A stretch of 64,000 bases of DNA from Paludibacteraceae bacterium (GCA_024401455.1 JAKSLA010000010.1:1-64000); one strand, 5' to 3'. Counted from the stretch's first letter, positions 17,159 to 26,911 are shown. The notes: a model not told the origin generated them from the letters alone. Numbers and translations are program-made.

Positions 17159-17701
17159 TTAATCCTCCATTAAAATAAAATTCTCAATTTTTTTCACGGC
17201 GTGATGGTAGGAGGCTTTTAGCGCGCCGACAGACGTGCCGAGTATCTCTTCCATCTCTTCGTATTTCTTGTCTTCGAAGTATTTCATATTGAACACCATA
17301 CGTTGTTTGGGTGGCAAGGAAAGTATTGCTTTTTGGAGTTTGATTTGAGCTTCGTCGCCTTCGAAATATTCGTCGCTGGCAAGATTTTGCACCATTGTGT
17401 CTTCCAGATCCGTCATGTTGTTGGCGTTTTTTAACTCGGCGCGCGCCAAAAAGGAGAATGTTTCGTTGATGGCAATTCGGTATATCCATGTGGAAAACTT
17501 AGAATCGCCACGAAAATTCTTTAACCCGTTCCATGCGTTTAGGAGGGTGTTTTGGAGGATGTCGTTGGCATCGTCGTGAGACAATACCATTTTACGAATC
17601 AGCCAGTAAATTTGTTCCTGATGTTTTTTTATCAGTAGCGAAAATGCCTGAGCCTTTGTCGATTCGTCTTTCAGTTGTTTGATTAAGTCAGATTCTTGCA
17701 T
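17159..17701 (-). CDS. ECF RNA polymerase sigma factor
   Basis: Extracytoplasmic-function sigma factor of 180 residues. Region 2 includes HDDANDILQNTLLNAWNGL and FSTWIYRIAINE. Region 4 includes LPPKQRMVFNMKYFEDKKY and the helix-turn-helix EEILGTSVGALKASYHHAVK. I start at the ATG at 17701 (MQESDLIKQL), preceded by GAAGG; longer readings begin with an implausible 25-residue stretch. It probably drives its own operon together with the putative anti-sigma and Spy-like proteins. Upstream, 17702-18026 holds only AT-rich sequence and the aspartate kinase promoter. Confidence 0.9.
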   Translation of the reverse strand: MQESDLIKQLKDESTKAQAFSLLIKKHQEQIYWLIRKMVLSHDDANDILQNTLLNAWNGLKNFRGDSKFSTWIYRIAINETFSFLARAELKNANNMTDLEDTMVQNLASDEYFEGDEAQIKLQKAILSLPPKQRMVFNMKYFEDKKYEEMEEILGTSVGALKASYHHAVKKIENFILMED

Positions 17702-17956
17702 CCTTCGTTTGTTGTAATTTTTAGGTAAATGTAAGCAAAAATGTAATGAAATGCAAGTGTGTGCTATAAAAATCAATGAACTCTTCGTTTTTTTTCTATT
17801 GGATTCTTTCTTTTTGTTTGACCGGAAATCGTCGAAGAAGTAAGAAACAATGTGGGTTGTGTTTCCAAAATGGTCGTAAGTCGGGAGAAAAATGACAAAA
17901 TGGAAACTACCTGCGAAAAAATCTTGTAAAGATGTATCAATTAATTCCCGTTTGCT

Positions 17957-17987
17957 TTTATTATGTTGTTTAACTTTTTTATCTTTG
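17957..17987 (+). promoter_or_regulatory. Promoter of aspartate kinase gene
   Basis: TTTA (17957-17960), 19 bases, then TATCTTTG (17980-17987). One mismatch in the -33 box. Leader of about 33 bases. Confidence 0.6.
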
Positions 17988-18026
17988 TGTGATATTTTAG
18001 GTATTCTTGATATAGATTAAAATAGT

Positions 18027-19433
18027 ATGCTTACAGTAGAGAAGATTGGCGGGACTTCCATGTCTCAGTTTAAAGATGTACTAAATAACATTATTATCGG
18101 CAAGAGAAAGCTTGGGTCTTTCACTTCGGATGAAATGTACAACCGTATTTTTGTCGTTTCTGCTTACAATAATGTTACAAACTGGTTGTTGGAACACAAG
18201 AAGACTGGCGAGCCAGGAATTTATGTAAAGTTCTTGAATGATGAGGATTATGCAGGGGCTTTGGATGATTTGGCTCAAAAACTTATTGAAATAAACCGCA
18301 CATTCGAAGATATCAAGTTGGACCAGAGATTGGCTGATGAATTTGTGTATGACAGAATCGCAAAGGCCAAGAATTATCTCTTCTCCATGCACAGTGTAGT
18401 CGCTTCTGGCTATGTTGACAAAAAGGATTTGTATTTGGCTGCTCGTGAGATCCTATCTTCTATCGGAGAGGCTCATTCTGCATTCAATTCAGTGAATATC
18501 ATCCAAAATCATGGCATTAATGCTACATTCGTTGACCTTTGTGGATTCGATGATTCTGAATCGTTGACAATTGACCAACGTATTCATAAGGCATTCAAGG
18601 GCATTGATTTCGCAGATACACTTTGTGTTGCTACGGGATATACGAAGGGAACAGAGGGTATTATGAGAGCTTTTGACCGCGGTTATTCTGAGGTTACATT
18701 CTCTAAGATCGCCGTTGAGGTGAAGGCTGACGAGGCTGTTATCCACAAGGAGTTCCACTTGTCTTCTGCAGACCCTAAGTTGGTGGGTGCAGACAAGTCT
18801 ATTCCTGTTGGCCGCACAAACTTTATGGTGGCAGACCAGTTGGCTGATGTAGGTATGGAGGCTATCCACCCTAAGGCATCTAAGCCGCTTGAATTGGCTG
18901 GAATCAACATCCGTATCAAGAATACATTTGAGCCAGAACACCCTGGAACATTGATCTCTAAGGATTATGTGGCAGAGAAGTCACGCATTGAAATCGTTTC
19001 TGGTACAGAAAAGGTTTTGGCGGTAGAGGTTCACGATCCAATGATGGTGGGTGAGGTCGGTTATGACTTGCGTGTGATGCAGGTGTTTAAAAAGCACGGC
19101 GTCAGCTACATTCTTAAGTCAACCAATGCAAACAGCATCACAATGGTTATCTGGGACAAGGCAAATGCCGAAGCGTTGTTGCAAGAGTTGAAGGAGACGT
19201 TCTATCAGGTGACGGTGAAGAAGGTGGCCATCGTATGTTGTATGGGTACAAACATTGCTCATCCTGGATTCTTGTGTAAGGCAGCAAAGGCATTGTTTGA
19301 TAACCATATTAATATTGAGTGTTTCGCACAATCACTCCGTCAAGTGAATATGCAGTTCGTTATCGAGCGTAAAGATTATGCGGCTGCTATCGTTAGTTTG
19401 AATGAGGCTTTGTGTGTCAATAGTGACAAATAA
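18027..19433 (+). CDS. lysC: Aspartate kinase
   Basis: Phosphorylates aspartate, the first step toward lysine, threonine, methionine and diaminopimelate. 468 residues. The N-terminal amino-acid kinase domain starts VEKIGGTSMSQF, a variant of the KFGGTS signature, and contains VATGYTKGTEGIMRAFDRGYSEVT, matching the substrate loop. The C-terminal region (about 310-460) holds two ACT-like domains (IEIVSGTEKVLAVEV; VAIVCCMG) expected to bind feedback inhibitors. No homoserine dehydrogenase domain is fused. The gene is monocistronic with its own promoter and terminator. Confidence 0.85.
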   Translation: MLTVEKIGGTSMSQFKDVLNNIIIGKRKLGSFTSDEMYNRIFVVSAYNNVTNWLLEHKKTGEPGIYVKFLNDEDYAGALDDLAQKLIEINRTFEDIKLDQRLADEFVYDRIAKAKNYLFSMHSVVASGYVDKKDLYLAAREILSSIGEAHSAFNSVNIIQNHGINATFVDLCGFDDSESLTIDQRIHKAFKGIDFADTLCVATGYTKGTEGIMRAFDRGYSEVTFSKIAVEVKADEAVIHKEFHLSSADPKLVGADKSIPVGRTNFMVADQLADVGMEAIHPKASKPLELAGINIRIKNTFEPEHPGTLISKDYVAEKSRIEIVSGTEKVLAVEVHDPMMVGEVGYDLRVMQVFKKHGVSYILKSTNANSITMVIWDKANAEALLQELKETFYQVTVKKVAIVCCMGTNIAHPGFLCKAAKALFDNHINIECFAQSLRQVNMQFVIERKDYAAAIVSLNEALCVNSDK

Positions 19434-19453
19434 GGACTAATATCTATACAGAT

Positions 19454-19492
19454 AAGCAGTCTTCCTCTGCAAAAATGGAAGACTGCTTTTTT
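19454..19492 (+). terminator. Terminator after aspartate kinase
   Basis: 12-bp stem AAGCAGTCTTCC/GGAAGACTGCTT (19454-19465 and 19477-19488), then T residues. Confidence 0.92.
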
Positions 19493-19609
19493 GGCTTGAT
19501 AATGGTAATTGAGGCGAGAAATCCTTGATGATTGCATTCTGTGGATTGATAGACTTGAATTCCAGAATGTTAGGTTCGTACAAATTTAAAATAAAATAAT
19601 AATTTAATT

Positions 19610-20968
19610 ATGGCTGAGTTAATTAGAATTAAGCGAGGCTTGGATATAAAGTTGATGGGTAAGGCCGATATGAATTTCGGTAAGGCTGAACTTGCTACTT
19701 TGTTTTCCATTAGGCCCGATGATTTTCATGGAGTTAAGCCAAAAGTTGTAGTAAAGGAGGGCGATGCCGTTAAGGTGGGTACGGTCCTTTTCCACGACAA
19801 GGAAAATCCTGAAATGAAATTTGTCTCTCCTGCCAGTGGTACAGTTTTGGCTGTAAACAGAGGTGATAGACGAAAAGTGTTGGACATCCAAATCCAGTCA
19901 GACGGTGCATTTGCTTCTGAACCTTTCCAAAAGGTCGATCCAAGCACTTTGTCCGCTGATAAGGTGAAGGAGATTATGTTGGCTTCTGGCTTTTGGCCAT
20001 TTATGAAGCAACGTCCTTATGATGTGGTTGCAGATCCTCGTTTTGCACCGAAGGCTATTTTCATCTCAGGTTTTGACACGGCACCTTTGGCTCCTGAATA
20101 TGACTACATTTTGGAGGGAAAAGGTGAAGAGTTCCAATTGGGTGTTAATGCTTTGAAGAAGCTTACTACAGGTGCAGTTCACATTGGCATCAACATTGAG
20201 AATGCTTCAAAAGTGTACAAGGGAACAAAGGGCGTTGTGTTGCATGAGTTTGAAGGTCCTCACCCAACTGGTAACGTGGGCGTTCAAATCAACCACATTG
20301 ATCCTATCAACAAGGGCGAGATCGTATGGTGCATCAACCCTCAGGATGTGGTTACTATCGGTACTGCATTCAAGAAAGGTGTGTATGACTTCTCTAAGAT
20401 CGTCGTGTTGTGCGGCAGTCGTGTAAAGAAGCCTGCTTATTTCAGAACAACTTATTTCACTCAATTGTCAAGCATATTCGAAGGAAATGTAAACGAAGAA
20501 AGTGGAGCAGTGAGATATATCTCTGGTAACGTATTGACGGGCAGACAAATCGCTAAGGACGGATTCTTGGGCGCTTATGATTCTCAAGTGACTGTCATTC
20601 CGGAGGGTAACCAGTCTGAGTTCTTGGGTTGGATCATGCCTCGTATGAAGAAGTTCAGTGTCAATCGTTCTTACTTCTCTTGGTTGTTGGGCAGCAAAAA
20701 GGAGTATGATTTGGATACGAATATCAACGGTGGAGAGCGTGCTTTCATCATGTCGGGCGAGTATGAAAAAGTGTTCCCTATGGACATTTTGCCTGAGTCC
20801 TTGGTGAAGGCAATCATCGCTAAAGATATTGACAAGATGGAGCAATTGGGTATCTATGAGGTGGCGCCAGAAGACTTCGCGCTTTGCGAATTCGTATGTA
20901 CATCTAAGATAGAGACTCAGCGTATTGTCCGCGAAGGTTTGGACTTCTTGCGTAAAGAGATGGCCTAA
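19610..20968 (+). CDS. nqrA: Na+-translocating NADH:quinone reductase subunit A
   Basis: Cytoplasmic subunit of the six-subunit Na+-NQR, which oxidises NADH, reduces quinone and exports Na+. 452 residues, with the RnfC/NqrA-type N-terminal domain (KRGLDIKLMGKADM; VKVGTVLFHDKENPEMKFVSPASGTVLAV, a biotinyl-like fold) and the central HIGINIEN/GPHPTGNVGVQINHIDPINKGE region typical of NqrA. NqrA together with NqrF identifies this as NQR rather than RNF. It is first of six adjacent genes. A weak TAGGTTCG at 19571-19578 may be its -7 box. Confidence 0.95.
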   Translation: MAELIRIKRGLDIKLMGKADMNFGKAELATLFSIRPDDFHGVKPKVVVKEGDAVKVGTVLFHDKENPEMKFVSPASGTVLAVNRGDRRKVLDIQIQSDGAFASEPFQKVDPSTLSADKVKEIMLASGFWPFMKQRPYDVVADPRFAPKAIFISGFDTAPLAPEYDYILEGKGEEFQLGVNALKKLTTGAVHIGINIENASKVYKGTKGVVLHEFEGPHPTGNVGVQINHIDPINKGEIVWCINPQDVVTIGTAFKKGVYDFSKIVVLCGSRVKKPAYFRTTYFTQLSSIFEGNVNEESGAVRYISGNVLTGRQIAKDGFLGAYDSQVTVIPEGNQSEFLGWIMPRMKKFSVNRSYFSWLLGSKKEYDLDTNINGGERAFIMSGEYEKVFPMDILPESLVKAIIAKDIDKMEQLGIYEVAPEDFALCEFVCTSKIETQRIVREGLDFLRKEMA

Positions 20969-21000
20969 ATAGAATTAGTAATATTTAAAACAGAAATAAA

Positions 21001-22209
21001 TTGAAAGCGTTAAGGAATTTTCTCGACAAAGTGAAGCCGAACTTCGAGGAGGGCGGCAAGCTGGCGATGTTCCGTTCCGTCTTTGATGGTTTTGAGACAT
21101 TCTTGTTTGTCCCAGGCACAACGGCGAAAACAGGAACACACATCCACGACTGCATTGATTCAAAGCGTGTGATGTCGATGGTCGTTATAGCTTTGATACC
21201 AGCATTGTTGTTTGGTATTTATAATGTTGGTTACCAACACAATTTGGTGACTGGTCAGGATATGACAGATTATGTCGGTATGGTGGTTTATGGTTTGGCT
21301 GCCGTATTGCCAAAGATTGTCGTTGCTTATGTAGTAGGTTTGGGTATTGAGTTCATCGTGGCTCAATGGAAGAAAGAGGAGATTCAAGAAGGATTCTTGG
21401 TTTCTGGTCTTCTTATCCCGATGATTGTCCCTGTCAACTGTCCATTGTGGATGTTGGCAGTTGCCACTGCATTTGCTGTTATCTTTGCCAAGGAGGTGTT
21501 TGGTGGTACAGGTATGAACATCTTCAACGTGGCTTTGATGACGCGTGCATTCTTGTTCTTCTCATATCCTACAGCCATGTCTGGTGATGCTGTTTGGATT
21601 GCAACTGACCCTATCTTGGGTATTGGTGGAGATGTAACGAATCTTGTTGATGGTATGACTGGTGCTACTGTTCTCGGCCAAGTTGCTGTGGCAGAGTCAG
21701 CTTTGCCTGTTTTGACAGATGCCGTTGGTAATCAGTTGTCCACTATGGATATGTTCATTGGTCTAATTCCAGGTTCAATCGGTGAGACAAGCAAGTTGGC
21801 AATCCTTATTGGTGCCGTTCTTCTATTGTACACGGGTATTGCAAGTTGGAAGACTATGCTTTCTGTGTTTGTCGGTGGTGGCGTTGTCGCTTATCTGTTC
21901 AACTTGTGTGGAGCTACTCCAATTATGAATTTGCCTTGGTATGAGCATCTTTTGTTGGGTGGTTTCTGCTTCGGTGCTGTCTTCATGGCGACCGATCCTG
22001 TAACATCTGCGCGTACGGAGTGTGGTAAGTATATATTCGGATTTTTGGTCGGTGCGGTAGCTGTTGTCATTCGTGTGTTGAACCCAGGCTTCCCAGAAGG
22101 TATGATGTTGGCCATCTTGTTGATGAACCTCTTCGCTCCACTTATCGACCACTTCATAGAACAATCTAACATCAGCCGTAGAATGAAGCGTGCAAACAAG
22201 GTGAATTAA
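21001..22209 (+). CDS. nqrB: Na+-NQR subunit B (TTG start)
   Basis: Membrane subunit of 402 residues with about ten hydrophobic segments, carrying covalent FMN and participating in Na+ movement. DGMTGATVLG (about residue 218) corresponds to the Thr flavinylation site region. The family N-terminus (MKALRNFLDKVKPNFEEGGK) is encoded from a TTG: no ATG lies between it and the in-frame TAA at 20986-20988, and the first internal ATG would remove 22 conserved residues. A TTG start is therefore forced by the sequence. There is no clear Shine-Dalgarno site. Confidence 0.93.
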   Translation: MKALRNFLDKVKPNFEEGGKLAMFRSVFDGFETFLFVPGTTAKTGTHIHDCIDSKRVMSMVVIALIPALLFGIYNVGYQHNLVTGQDMTDYVGMVVYGLAAVLPKIVVAYVVGLGIEFIVAQWKKEEIQEGFLVSGLLIPMIVPVNCPLWMLAVATAFAVIFAKEVFGGTGMNIFNVALMTRAFLFFSYPTAMSGDAVWIATDPILGIGGDVTNLVDGMTGATVLGQVAVAESALPVLTDAVGNQLSTMDMFIGLIPGSIGETSKLAILIGAVLLLYTGIASWKTMLSVFVGGGVVAYLFNLCGATPIMNLPWYEHLLLGGFCFGAVFMATDPVTSARTECGKYIFGFLVGAVAVVIRVLNPGFPEGMMLAILLMNLFAPLIDHFIEQSNISRRMKRANKVN

Positions 22210-22228
22210 CTATTAAAGTAGAAGGAAT

Positions 22229-22891
22229 ATGAATACAAATAGTAATAGCTATACTGTAATATATGCAGCGGTGATGGTGGTCGTCGTGGCATTCCTCCTC
22301 GCTTTTGTCGCTTCTTCTTTGAAGGAGCAGCAAGATAAAAACGTTGAGTTGGATAAGATGAAGCAGATTTTGTGTGCTTTGAACATTACTGATGTTGAAG
22401 ATGCCGAGGAAGCATTCAATCAATATGTAAAGGAAGACCAAATCTTGGATTTGAACTGTAATGTGAAGTCTCATAATGGCGGTTTCAAAGTCTCTTCAAA
22501 GTCAGCAGATGAGTTGCCTCTTTATGTATGTAATGTAAAAGGTGAGACAAAGTACGTTGTTCCTGTGAGCGGTGCTGGTCTATGGGGTCCAATTTGGGGT
22601 TATGTAGGCTTGAACGAGGACAAGAATACTGTTTATGGTGTGTATTTCTCACACGAGGGCGAAACGCCAGGCCTTGGTGCGGAGATTGCTACAGAGAAGT
22701 TCCAAGGTCAATTCCCAGGTAAGAAGGTCCTCGAGAACGGTAATGTTGCTCTTGGTGTAGAGAAGAACGGTAAGGTTACCAAGCCAGAGTTCCAAGTTGA
22801 TGGTATTTCTGGAGGTACAATCACTTCAAAAGGTGTTGATGCAATGTTGAAGGGTTGCCTTACTCGCTATAAGAATTTTTTAAATAAATAA
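22229..22891 (+). CDS. nqrC: Na+-NQR subunit C
   Basis: Subunit with one N-terminal membrane helix (about 8-28) and a periplasmic FMN-binding domain, 220 residues. The flavinylation motif is GISGGTITSKGVD near residue 198, where the family usually reads SGATxT; here the alanine is glycine but the acceptor threonine is kept. Flavin attachment needs ApbE, which is not encoded in this window. It sits 19 bases after nqrB. Confidence 0.94.
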   Translation: MNTNSNSYTVIYAAVMVVVVAFLLAFVASSLKEQQDKNVELDKMKQILCALNITDVEDAEEAFNQYVKEDQILDLNCNVKSHNGGFKVSSKSADELPLYVCNVKGETKYVVPVSGAGLWGPIWGYVGLNEDKNTVYGVYFSHEGETPGLGAEIATEKFQGQFPGKKVLENGNVALGVEKNGKVTKPEFQVDGISGGTITSKGVDAMLKGCLTRYKNFLNK

Positions 22892-22899
22892 AGGGAGGA
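22891..22899 (+). promoter_or_regulatory. Shine-Dalgarno site deciding the nqrD start
   Basis: AAGGGAGGA lies directly after the nqrC stop and six bases before ATG 22906. Such a strong site is unusual in this window and favours 22906 over the TTG at 22900. Confidence 0.7.
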
Positions 22900-22905
22900 T
22901 TGAAT

Positions 22906-23529
22906 ATGTTTTCTAAAAAGAATAAAGAGGTATTCGTAAATCCGTTAAGTGCGAACAACCCCGTAACAGTTCAGATCCTTGGTATCTGTTCTGCATTGGC
23001 GGTAACAGCACAGTTGAAGCCAGCGATTGTTATGGGCTTGTCTGTAACGGCAATCTTGGCTGTAGCGAATGTAGTTATGTCTTTGTTGCGTAAGACAGTG
23101 CCAAATCGTATCCGTATCATCGTTCAATTGGTGGTAGTGGCTGCGTTGGTAACTATCGTAAGTAATGTTTTGAAAGCGTTCGTTTATGATGTGAGCGTGC
23201 AACTTTCTGTATATGTTGGACTTATCATTACAAACTGTATATTGATGGGTCGTTTGGAGGCGTTCGCTTTGCAAAACAAACCTTGGGATTCATTCTTGGA
23301 TGGAGTAGGCAACGGCTTGGGTTATGCTATTATTCTCGTAGTGATTGCGTTCTTCCGTGAGTTGTTTGGCTCTGGTTGCCTTTTCGGTTACCAAATTATC
23401 CCTCAATGTGTCTATGATTGTGGATATTCTAATAATGGTTTGATGTTGTTGGCTCCAATGGCATTGATCATCGTTGGCTGTATCATCTGGGCACAAAGAG
23501 CTTTCAACAAGGATTTGCAAGAAAAATAA
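22906..23529 (+). CDS. nqrD: Na+-NQR subunit D
   Basis: Integral membrane subunit of 207 residues with six hydrophobic segments, paralogous to NqrE; the pair forms the Na+ channel region and holds an intramembrane iron centre. Conserved pieces are IVQLVVVAALVTIVSNVLKA, YVGLIITNCILMGRLEAFA (with the conserved Cys) and AFFRELFGSGCLFGYQI. It follows nqrC at an unusually clear ribosome binding site. Confidence 0.94.
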   Translation: MFSKKNKEVFVNPLSANNPVTVQILGICSALAVTAQLKPAIVMGLSVTAILAVANVVMSLLRKTVPNRIRIIVQLVVVAALVTIVSNVLKAFVYDVSVQLSVYVGLIITNCILMGRLEAFALQNKPWDSFLDGVGNGLGYAIILVVIAFFRELFGSGCLFGYQIIPQCVYDCGYSNNGLMLLAPMALIIVGCIIWAQRAFNKDLQEK

Positions 23530-23556
23530 TTACATACCAATAAATAGTTTTAAAAC

Positions 23557-24189
23557 ATGGAATGGGGACATTTTTTTAGTTTATTGATCCGCTCTATTTT
23601 TGTGGATAATATGATTTTCGCATTCTTCCTTGGTATGTGTTCATATTTGGCAGTATCAAAGAATGTGAAGACGGCGTTCGGTTTGGGCGTGGCAGTTACA
23701 TTTGTACTTCTCATAACATTGCCTGTCAACTACTTGTTGCAGACAAAAGTGTTGGGTGACGGATGTTTGGTTGAGGGCGTTGACTTGAGTTTCTTGAGTT
23801 TCATCCTCTTCATTGCGGTTATTGCAGGTATCGTACAGTTGGTTGAGATGATTGTCGAGAGATTCTCTCCAAGCCTTTACGCATCATTGGGTATTTTCTT
23901 GCCTTTGATTGCCGTAAACTGTGCTATCATGGGTGCGTCATTGTTCATGCAACAACGTATCACGATGGATCCATCAAGCACACAATACATCGGTGGTGTC
24001 GCTGATGCTGTGGCTTATGCTTTGGGTTCTGGTATTGGTTGGATGTTGGCTATCGTAGGTTTGGCTGCTATCCGTGAGAAGTTGGCATACTCAAACGTAC
24101 CTGCACCATTGAGAGGCCTCGGTATCACTTTCATTACTGTAGGTCTTATGGCAATGGCGTTTATGTGTTTCTCTGGTTTGAAGATTTAA
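23557..24189 (+). CDS. nqrE: Na+-NQR subunit E
   Basis: Integral membrane subunit of 210 residues and partner of NqrD. Conserved motifs: [21 protein letters not shown] (first helix with Cys), [20 protein letters not shown] (second Cys) and [17 protein letters not shown]. Normal length. It lies between nqrD and nqrF with short gaps on both sides. Confidence 0.95.
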   Translation: MEWGHFFSLLIRSIFVDNMIFAFFLGMCSYLAVSKNVKTAFGLGVAVTFVLLITLPVNYLLQTKVLGDGCLVEGVDLSFLSFILFIAVIAGIVQLVEMIVERFSPSLYASLGIFLPLIAVNCAIMGASLFMQQRITMDPSSTQYIGGVADAVAYALGSGIGWMLAIVGLAAIREKLAYSNVPAPLRGLGITFITVGLMAMAFMCFSGLKI

Positions 24190-24205
24190 AAGGAAAGGAT
24201 AGACA

Positions 24206-25501
24206 ATGGATATGAATTTAGTATTGGCGAGTATAGGAGTGTTCCTTACGGTTATACTTCTTCTCGTTATCATTTTGCTGGTTGCCAAGAATTACTTGGT
24301 GCCATCTGGTAAGGTAAAGATTACCATGAATGGAGAGGCTCCACTTCAAGTAGAGTCTGGTTCTTCATTGCTTAACACCCTTTCGGCACAAGGCGTCTAT
24401 TTGCCATCTGCTTGTGGTGGTAAAGGTGCATGTGGTCAATGCAAATGTCAAGTAGTTGAAGGAGGTGGTGAAATCCTTCCTTCTGAGAAGGGATTTTTCT
24501 CTCGCAAGGAGCAAAAAGACCACTGGCGTTTGGGTTGTCAGGTTAAGGTTAAAGGCGATATGTCCCTCAAGGTTCCTGAGTCTGTATTGGGCGTGAAAGA
24601 GTGGGAGTGCGAGGTTATTGAAAACCGCAACGTCGCTTCGTTCATCAAAGTTTTCAAAGTTAAGTTGCCTGCTGGCGAGCACATGAACTTTGTTCCGGGT
24701 TCTTATGCACAGATTAAGATTCCTGCATATGATATTGATTTCAAGAATTTGGACCGTGACCTAATCGGTGATTTGTATGTGCCAACTTGGGAGCGTTACG
24801 AGTTCTTCGATATCAAGTGTAAGAATGAGGAGCCAACGATTCGTGCATACTCAATGGCCAACTACCCAGACGAGGGTGATATCATTACTTTGACGGTGCG
24901 TATTGCTACTCCTCCGTTTGTTCCACAAACTCCAGAAGAGAAGGCCGCTCGCGCTTTGCCGAAGTGGGATAGAAACATCAAGCCAGGTATATCTTCAACT
25001 TATATCTTCAGCTTGAAGCCAGGTGATAAGGTGATAATGTCAGGTCCTTATGGAGATTTCCACCCTGTATTCGACTCTAAGAGAGAGATGATTTGGGTCG
25101 GTGGTGGTGCCGGTATGGCTCCGCTTCGTGCGCAAATCATGCACATGCTTAAGACATTGAATACTCGTGACCGTGAAATGCATTACTTCTATGGTGCCCG
25201 TGCTATTGACGAGGTATTCTTCATGGAAGACTTCCTCGCATTGGAGAAGGAGTTCCCTAACTTCCATTTCCACTTGGCGCTTGACCGTCCAGACCCTAAG
25301 GCTGATTCGTTGGGCGTTAAATATACTGCAGGATTCATTGCACCGGTTATGGGTGATACTTACCTCAAGCAACACGATGCTCCAGAAGATGTTGAATACT
25401 ACCTCTGTGGACCTCCGATGATGGCTAAGACCGTTCTCGATTTGCTCCACAGTTTGGGCGTTGAAGACGATATGATTCGCTTTGATAATTTCGGCGGATA
25501 G
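24206..25501 (+). CDS. nqrF: Na+-NQR subunit F (NADH dehydrogenase subunit)
   Basis: Electron-entry subunit of 431 residues. One N-terminal membrane helix is followed by a plant-type 2Fe-2S domain (SACGGKGACGQCKCQV, fourth Cys in RLGCQV), then an FAD domain (RAYSMANYPDEGD), then an NADH-binding domain (VGGGAGMAPLRAQI, YYLCGPPMM). It ends FDNFGG as expected. It closes the operon, and a strong terminator follows at once. Confidence 0.96.
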   Translation: MDMNLVLASIGVFLTVILLLVIILLVAKNYLVPSGKVKITMNGEAPLQVESGSSLLNTLSAQGVYLPSACGGKGACGQCKCQVVEGGGEILPSEKGFFSRKEQKDHWRLGCQVKVKGDMSLKVPESVLGVKEWECEVIENRNVASFIKVFKVKLPAGEHMNFVPGSYAQIKIPAYDIDFKNLDRDLIGDLYVPTWERYEFFDIKCKNEEPTIRAYSMANYPDEGDIITLTVRIATPPFVPQTPEEKAARALPKWDRNIKPGISSTYIFSLKPGDKVIMSGPYGDFHPVFDSKREMIWVGGGAGMAPLRAQIMHMLKTLNTRDREMHYFYGARAIDEVFFMEDFLALEKEFPNFHFHLALDRPDPKADSLGVKYTAGFIAPVMGDTYLKQHDAPEDVEYYLCGPPMMAKTVLDLLHSLGVEDDMIRFDNFGG

Positions 25502-25510
25502 TCAATCAAA

Positions 25511-25543
25511 AAAAGGTTCTCTTATTTGGAGAACCTTTTTTTT
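25511..25543 (+). terminator. Terminator of the nqr operon
   Basis: AAAAGGTTCTC (25511-25521) pairs with GAGAACCTTTT (25529-25539), followed by further T residues. Confidence 0.92.
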
Positions 25544-25550
25544 ACCCTAT

Positions 25551-25581
25551 TTTGAATAATTGTTGAAAATGCTTACTTTTG
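25551..25581 (+). promoter_or_regulatory. Exact Bacteroidota promoter for the phosphatase gene
   Basis: TTTG (25551-25554), 19 bases, TACTTTTG (25574-25581): a perfect TTTG-N19-TAnnTTTG. The initiation point falls near 25587, so translation must start downstream, at 25637. Confidence 0.85.
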
Positions 25582-25636
25582 TGTGCGATTTAGTAAGGTT
25601 TCGCATGTTTCCAATTCACTGAGTGATGAGAGAGTT

Positions 25637-26911
25637 ATGAAGAGATTAATTTTAATTACATACGCTATCCTTTCCTCTTTGTTTTTTGTTGATGCACAAA
25701 CAACAAAGGAGGCGGTTATGGAAGATTTGAATAAGGCAGGAAGTAATTATTGCGTTTATTCAAAACAATCAGACGAACGTACGCCTGTTCCAAAAGGTTA
25801 TAAACCATTCTATATAAGCCATTATGGACGTCATGGTTCTAGGTATTACATCTCGGACAATGAGGTTAGGAGAATGTATGAATTGCTCAACACCGCATCA
25901 AAAGCCAATGCACTTACGCAGTTGGGAAGCGATGTTAAGATGCGATTTTTTGCGTTGTGGCAGGATATTCAGGATAGGGCAAGTGATCTTACCTCTTTGG
26001 GCATGAGTCAGCATGCTGGCATAGCGGAGAGAATGTACCAAGATTATCCGACGGTTTTCACCAAGAACGCCTTTATTGAGGCAAGGTCAACGCCTCGGTC
26101 TCGATGTGTTTTGAGTATGTCGTCGTTTGTTATGCGACTGAAGGAACTCAATCCGAAGATGAACGTCTCTATGAATGCCAGTAACTTTGATGCCAAATAT
26201 CTTTCCCCTGAAGATGAGCGGGCGCGTGATGCTCGCATGAAAGATTCTTTGTGGAACAAATCTTTTGGCCAGTTCCATTATGAGCATATCCATCCGGAGC
26301 GTTTGGTGGCATCTATCTTTTCGGACAACGAATACGTCTCTAAGAATATCGATAAAGTCTCGTTTATGCGCAAACTTTATGATATTTCGTGTAGTCTTCA
26401 GGGCTTGGAGCATCTGGATATTACGCTGAATGATTTGTTCACGCCGGAAGAGTTGTTTGAGAATTGGCAGGTTCAAAATGCGTGGTGGTATGCTTTTGCA
26501 GGCCCATGTCCGTTGAATGGAAAGGATACCCCCTATGAGGAGGTCCCACTTCTGAAGAAGATGATGGAAGACGCACAGGCAGCCATCAACGGCGGAGTGC
26601 CTCAGGCCCATTTGCGTTTCGGCCATGATATTCCATTGATGGGCTTGTTGGCGTTGATGCATATTGAGAATTGCTATGTGGAAGAGACTGATTTGAATAA
26701 GCTTTATACTAAATGGTGCGATTTTAAGATTATACCGATGGCATCCAATATTCAAATCGTCTTTTACAAGAAGAAAAGTTCCGATCCAATTTTGGTGAAG
26801 TTCCTTTTGAATGAAAAGGAGGTCTCCATCCCTTGTCAGACAAATACGTTCCCTTATTACGTTTGGGACGATGTGGTGAACTATTTTTCTGCTGTAATGG
26901 ATAGAAAATGA
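25637..26911 (+). CDS. Histidine-type acid phosphatase, MINPP/phytase-like
   Basis: Exported phosphatase of 424 residues, probably attacking inositol polyphosphates or other phosphomonoesters. The signal peptide is MKRLILITYAILSSLFFVDA. The catalytic RHGxR appears as SHYGRHGSRYY (about 67), and the proton-donor region is RFGHDIPLMGLLA, HD rather than the HAE seen in MINPP enzymes. Length and order fit the Bacteroidota MINPP-like family. The 25637 ATG is required by the upstream promoter; an upstream reading from 25583 would begin at or before the transcript start. Confidence 0.85.
   Translation: MKRLILITYAILSSLFFVDAQTTKEAVMEDLNKAGSNYCVYSKQSDERTPVPKGYKPFYISHYGRHGSRYYISDNEVRRMYELLNTASKANALTQLGSDVKMRFFALWQDIQDRASDLTSLGMSQHAGIAERMYQDYPTVFTKNAFIEARSTPRSRCVLSMSSFVMRLKELNPKMNVSMNASNFDAKYLSPEDERARDARMKDSLWNKSFGQFHYEHIHPERLVASIFSDNEYVSKNIDKVSFMRKLYDISCSLQGLEHLDITLNDLFTPEELFENWQVQNAWWYAFAGPCPLNGKDTPYEEVPLLKKMMEDAQAAINGGVPQAHLRFGHDIPLMGLLALMHIENCYVEETDLNKLYTKWCDFKIIPMASNIQIVFYKKKSSDPILVKFLLNEKEVSIPCQTNTFPYYVWDDVVNYFSAVMDRK

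Noticed and set aside
19610-25501. Reading the respiratory operon as RNF
   Set aside because: NqrA type first subunit, NqrF with 2Fe-2S/FAD/NADH domains, and absence of RnfB-type ferredoxin cysteines identify NQR.
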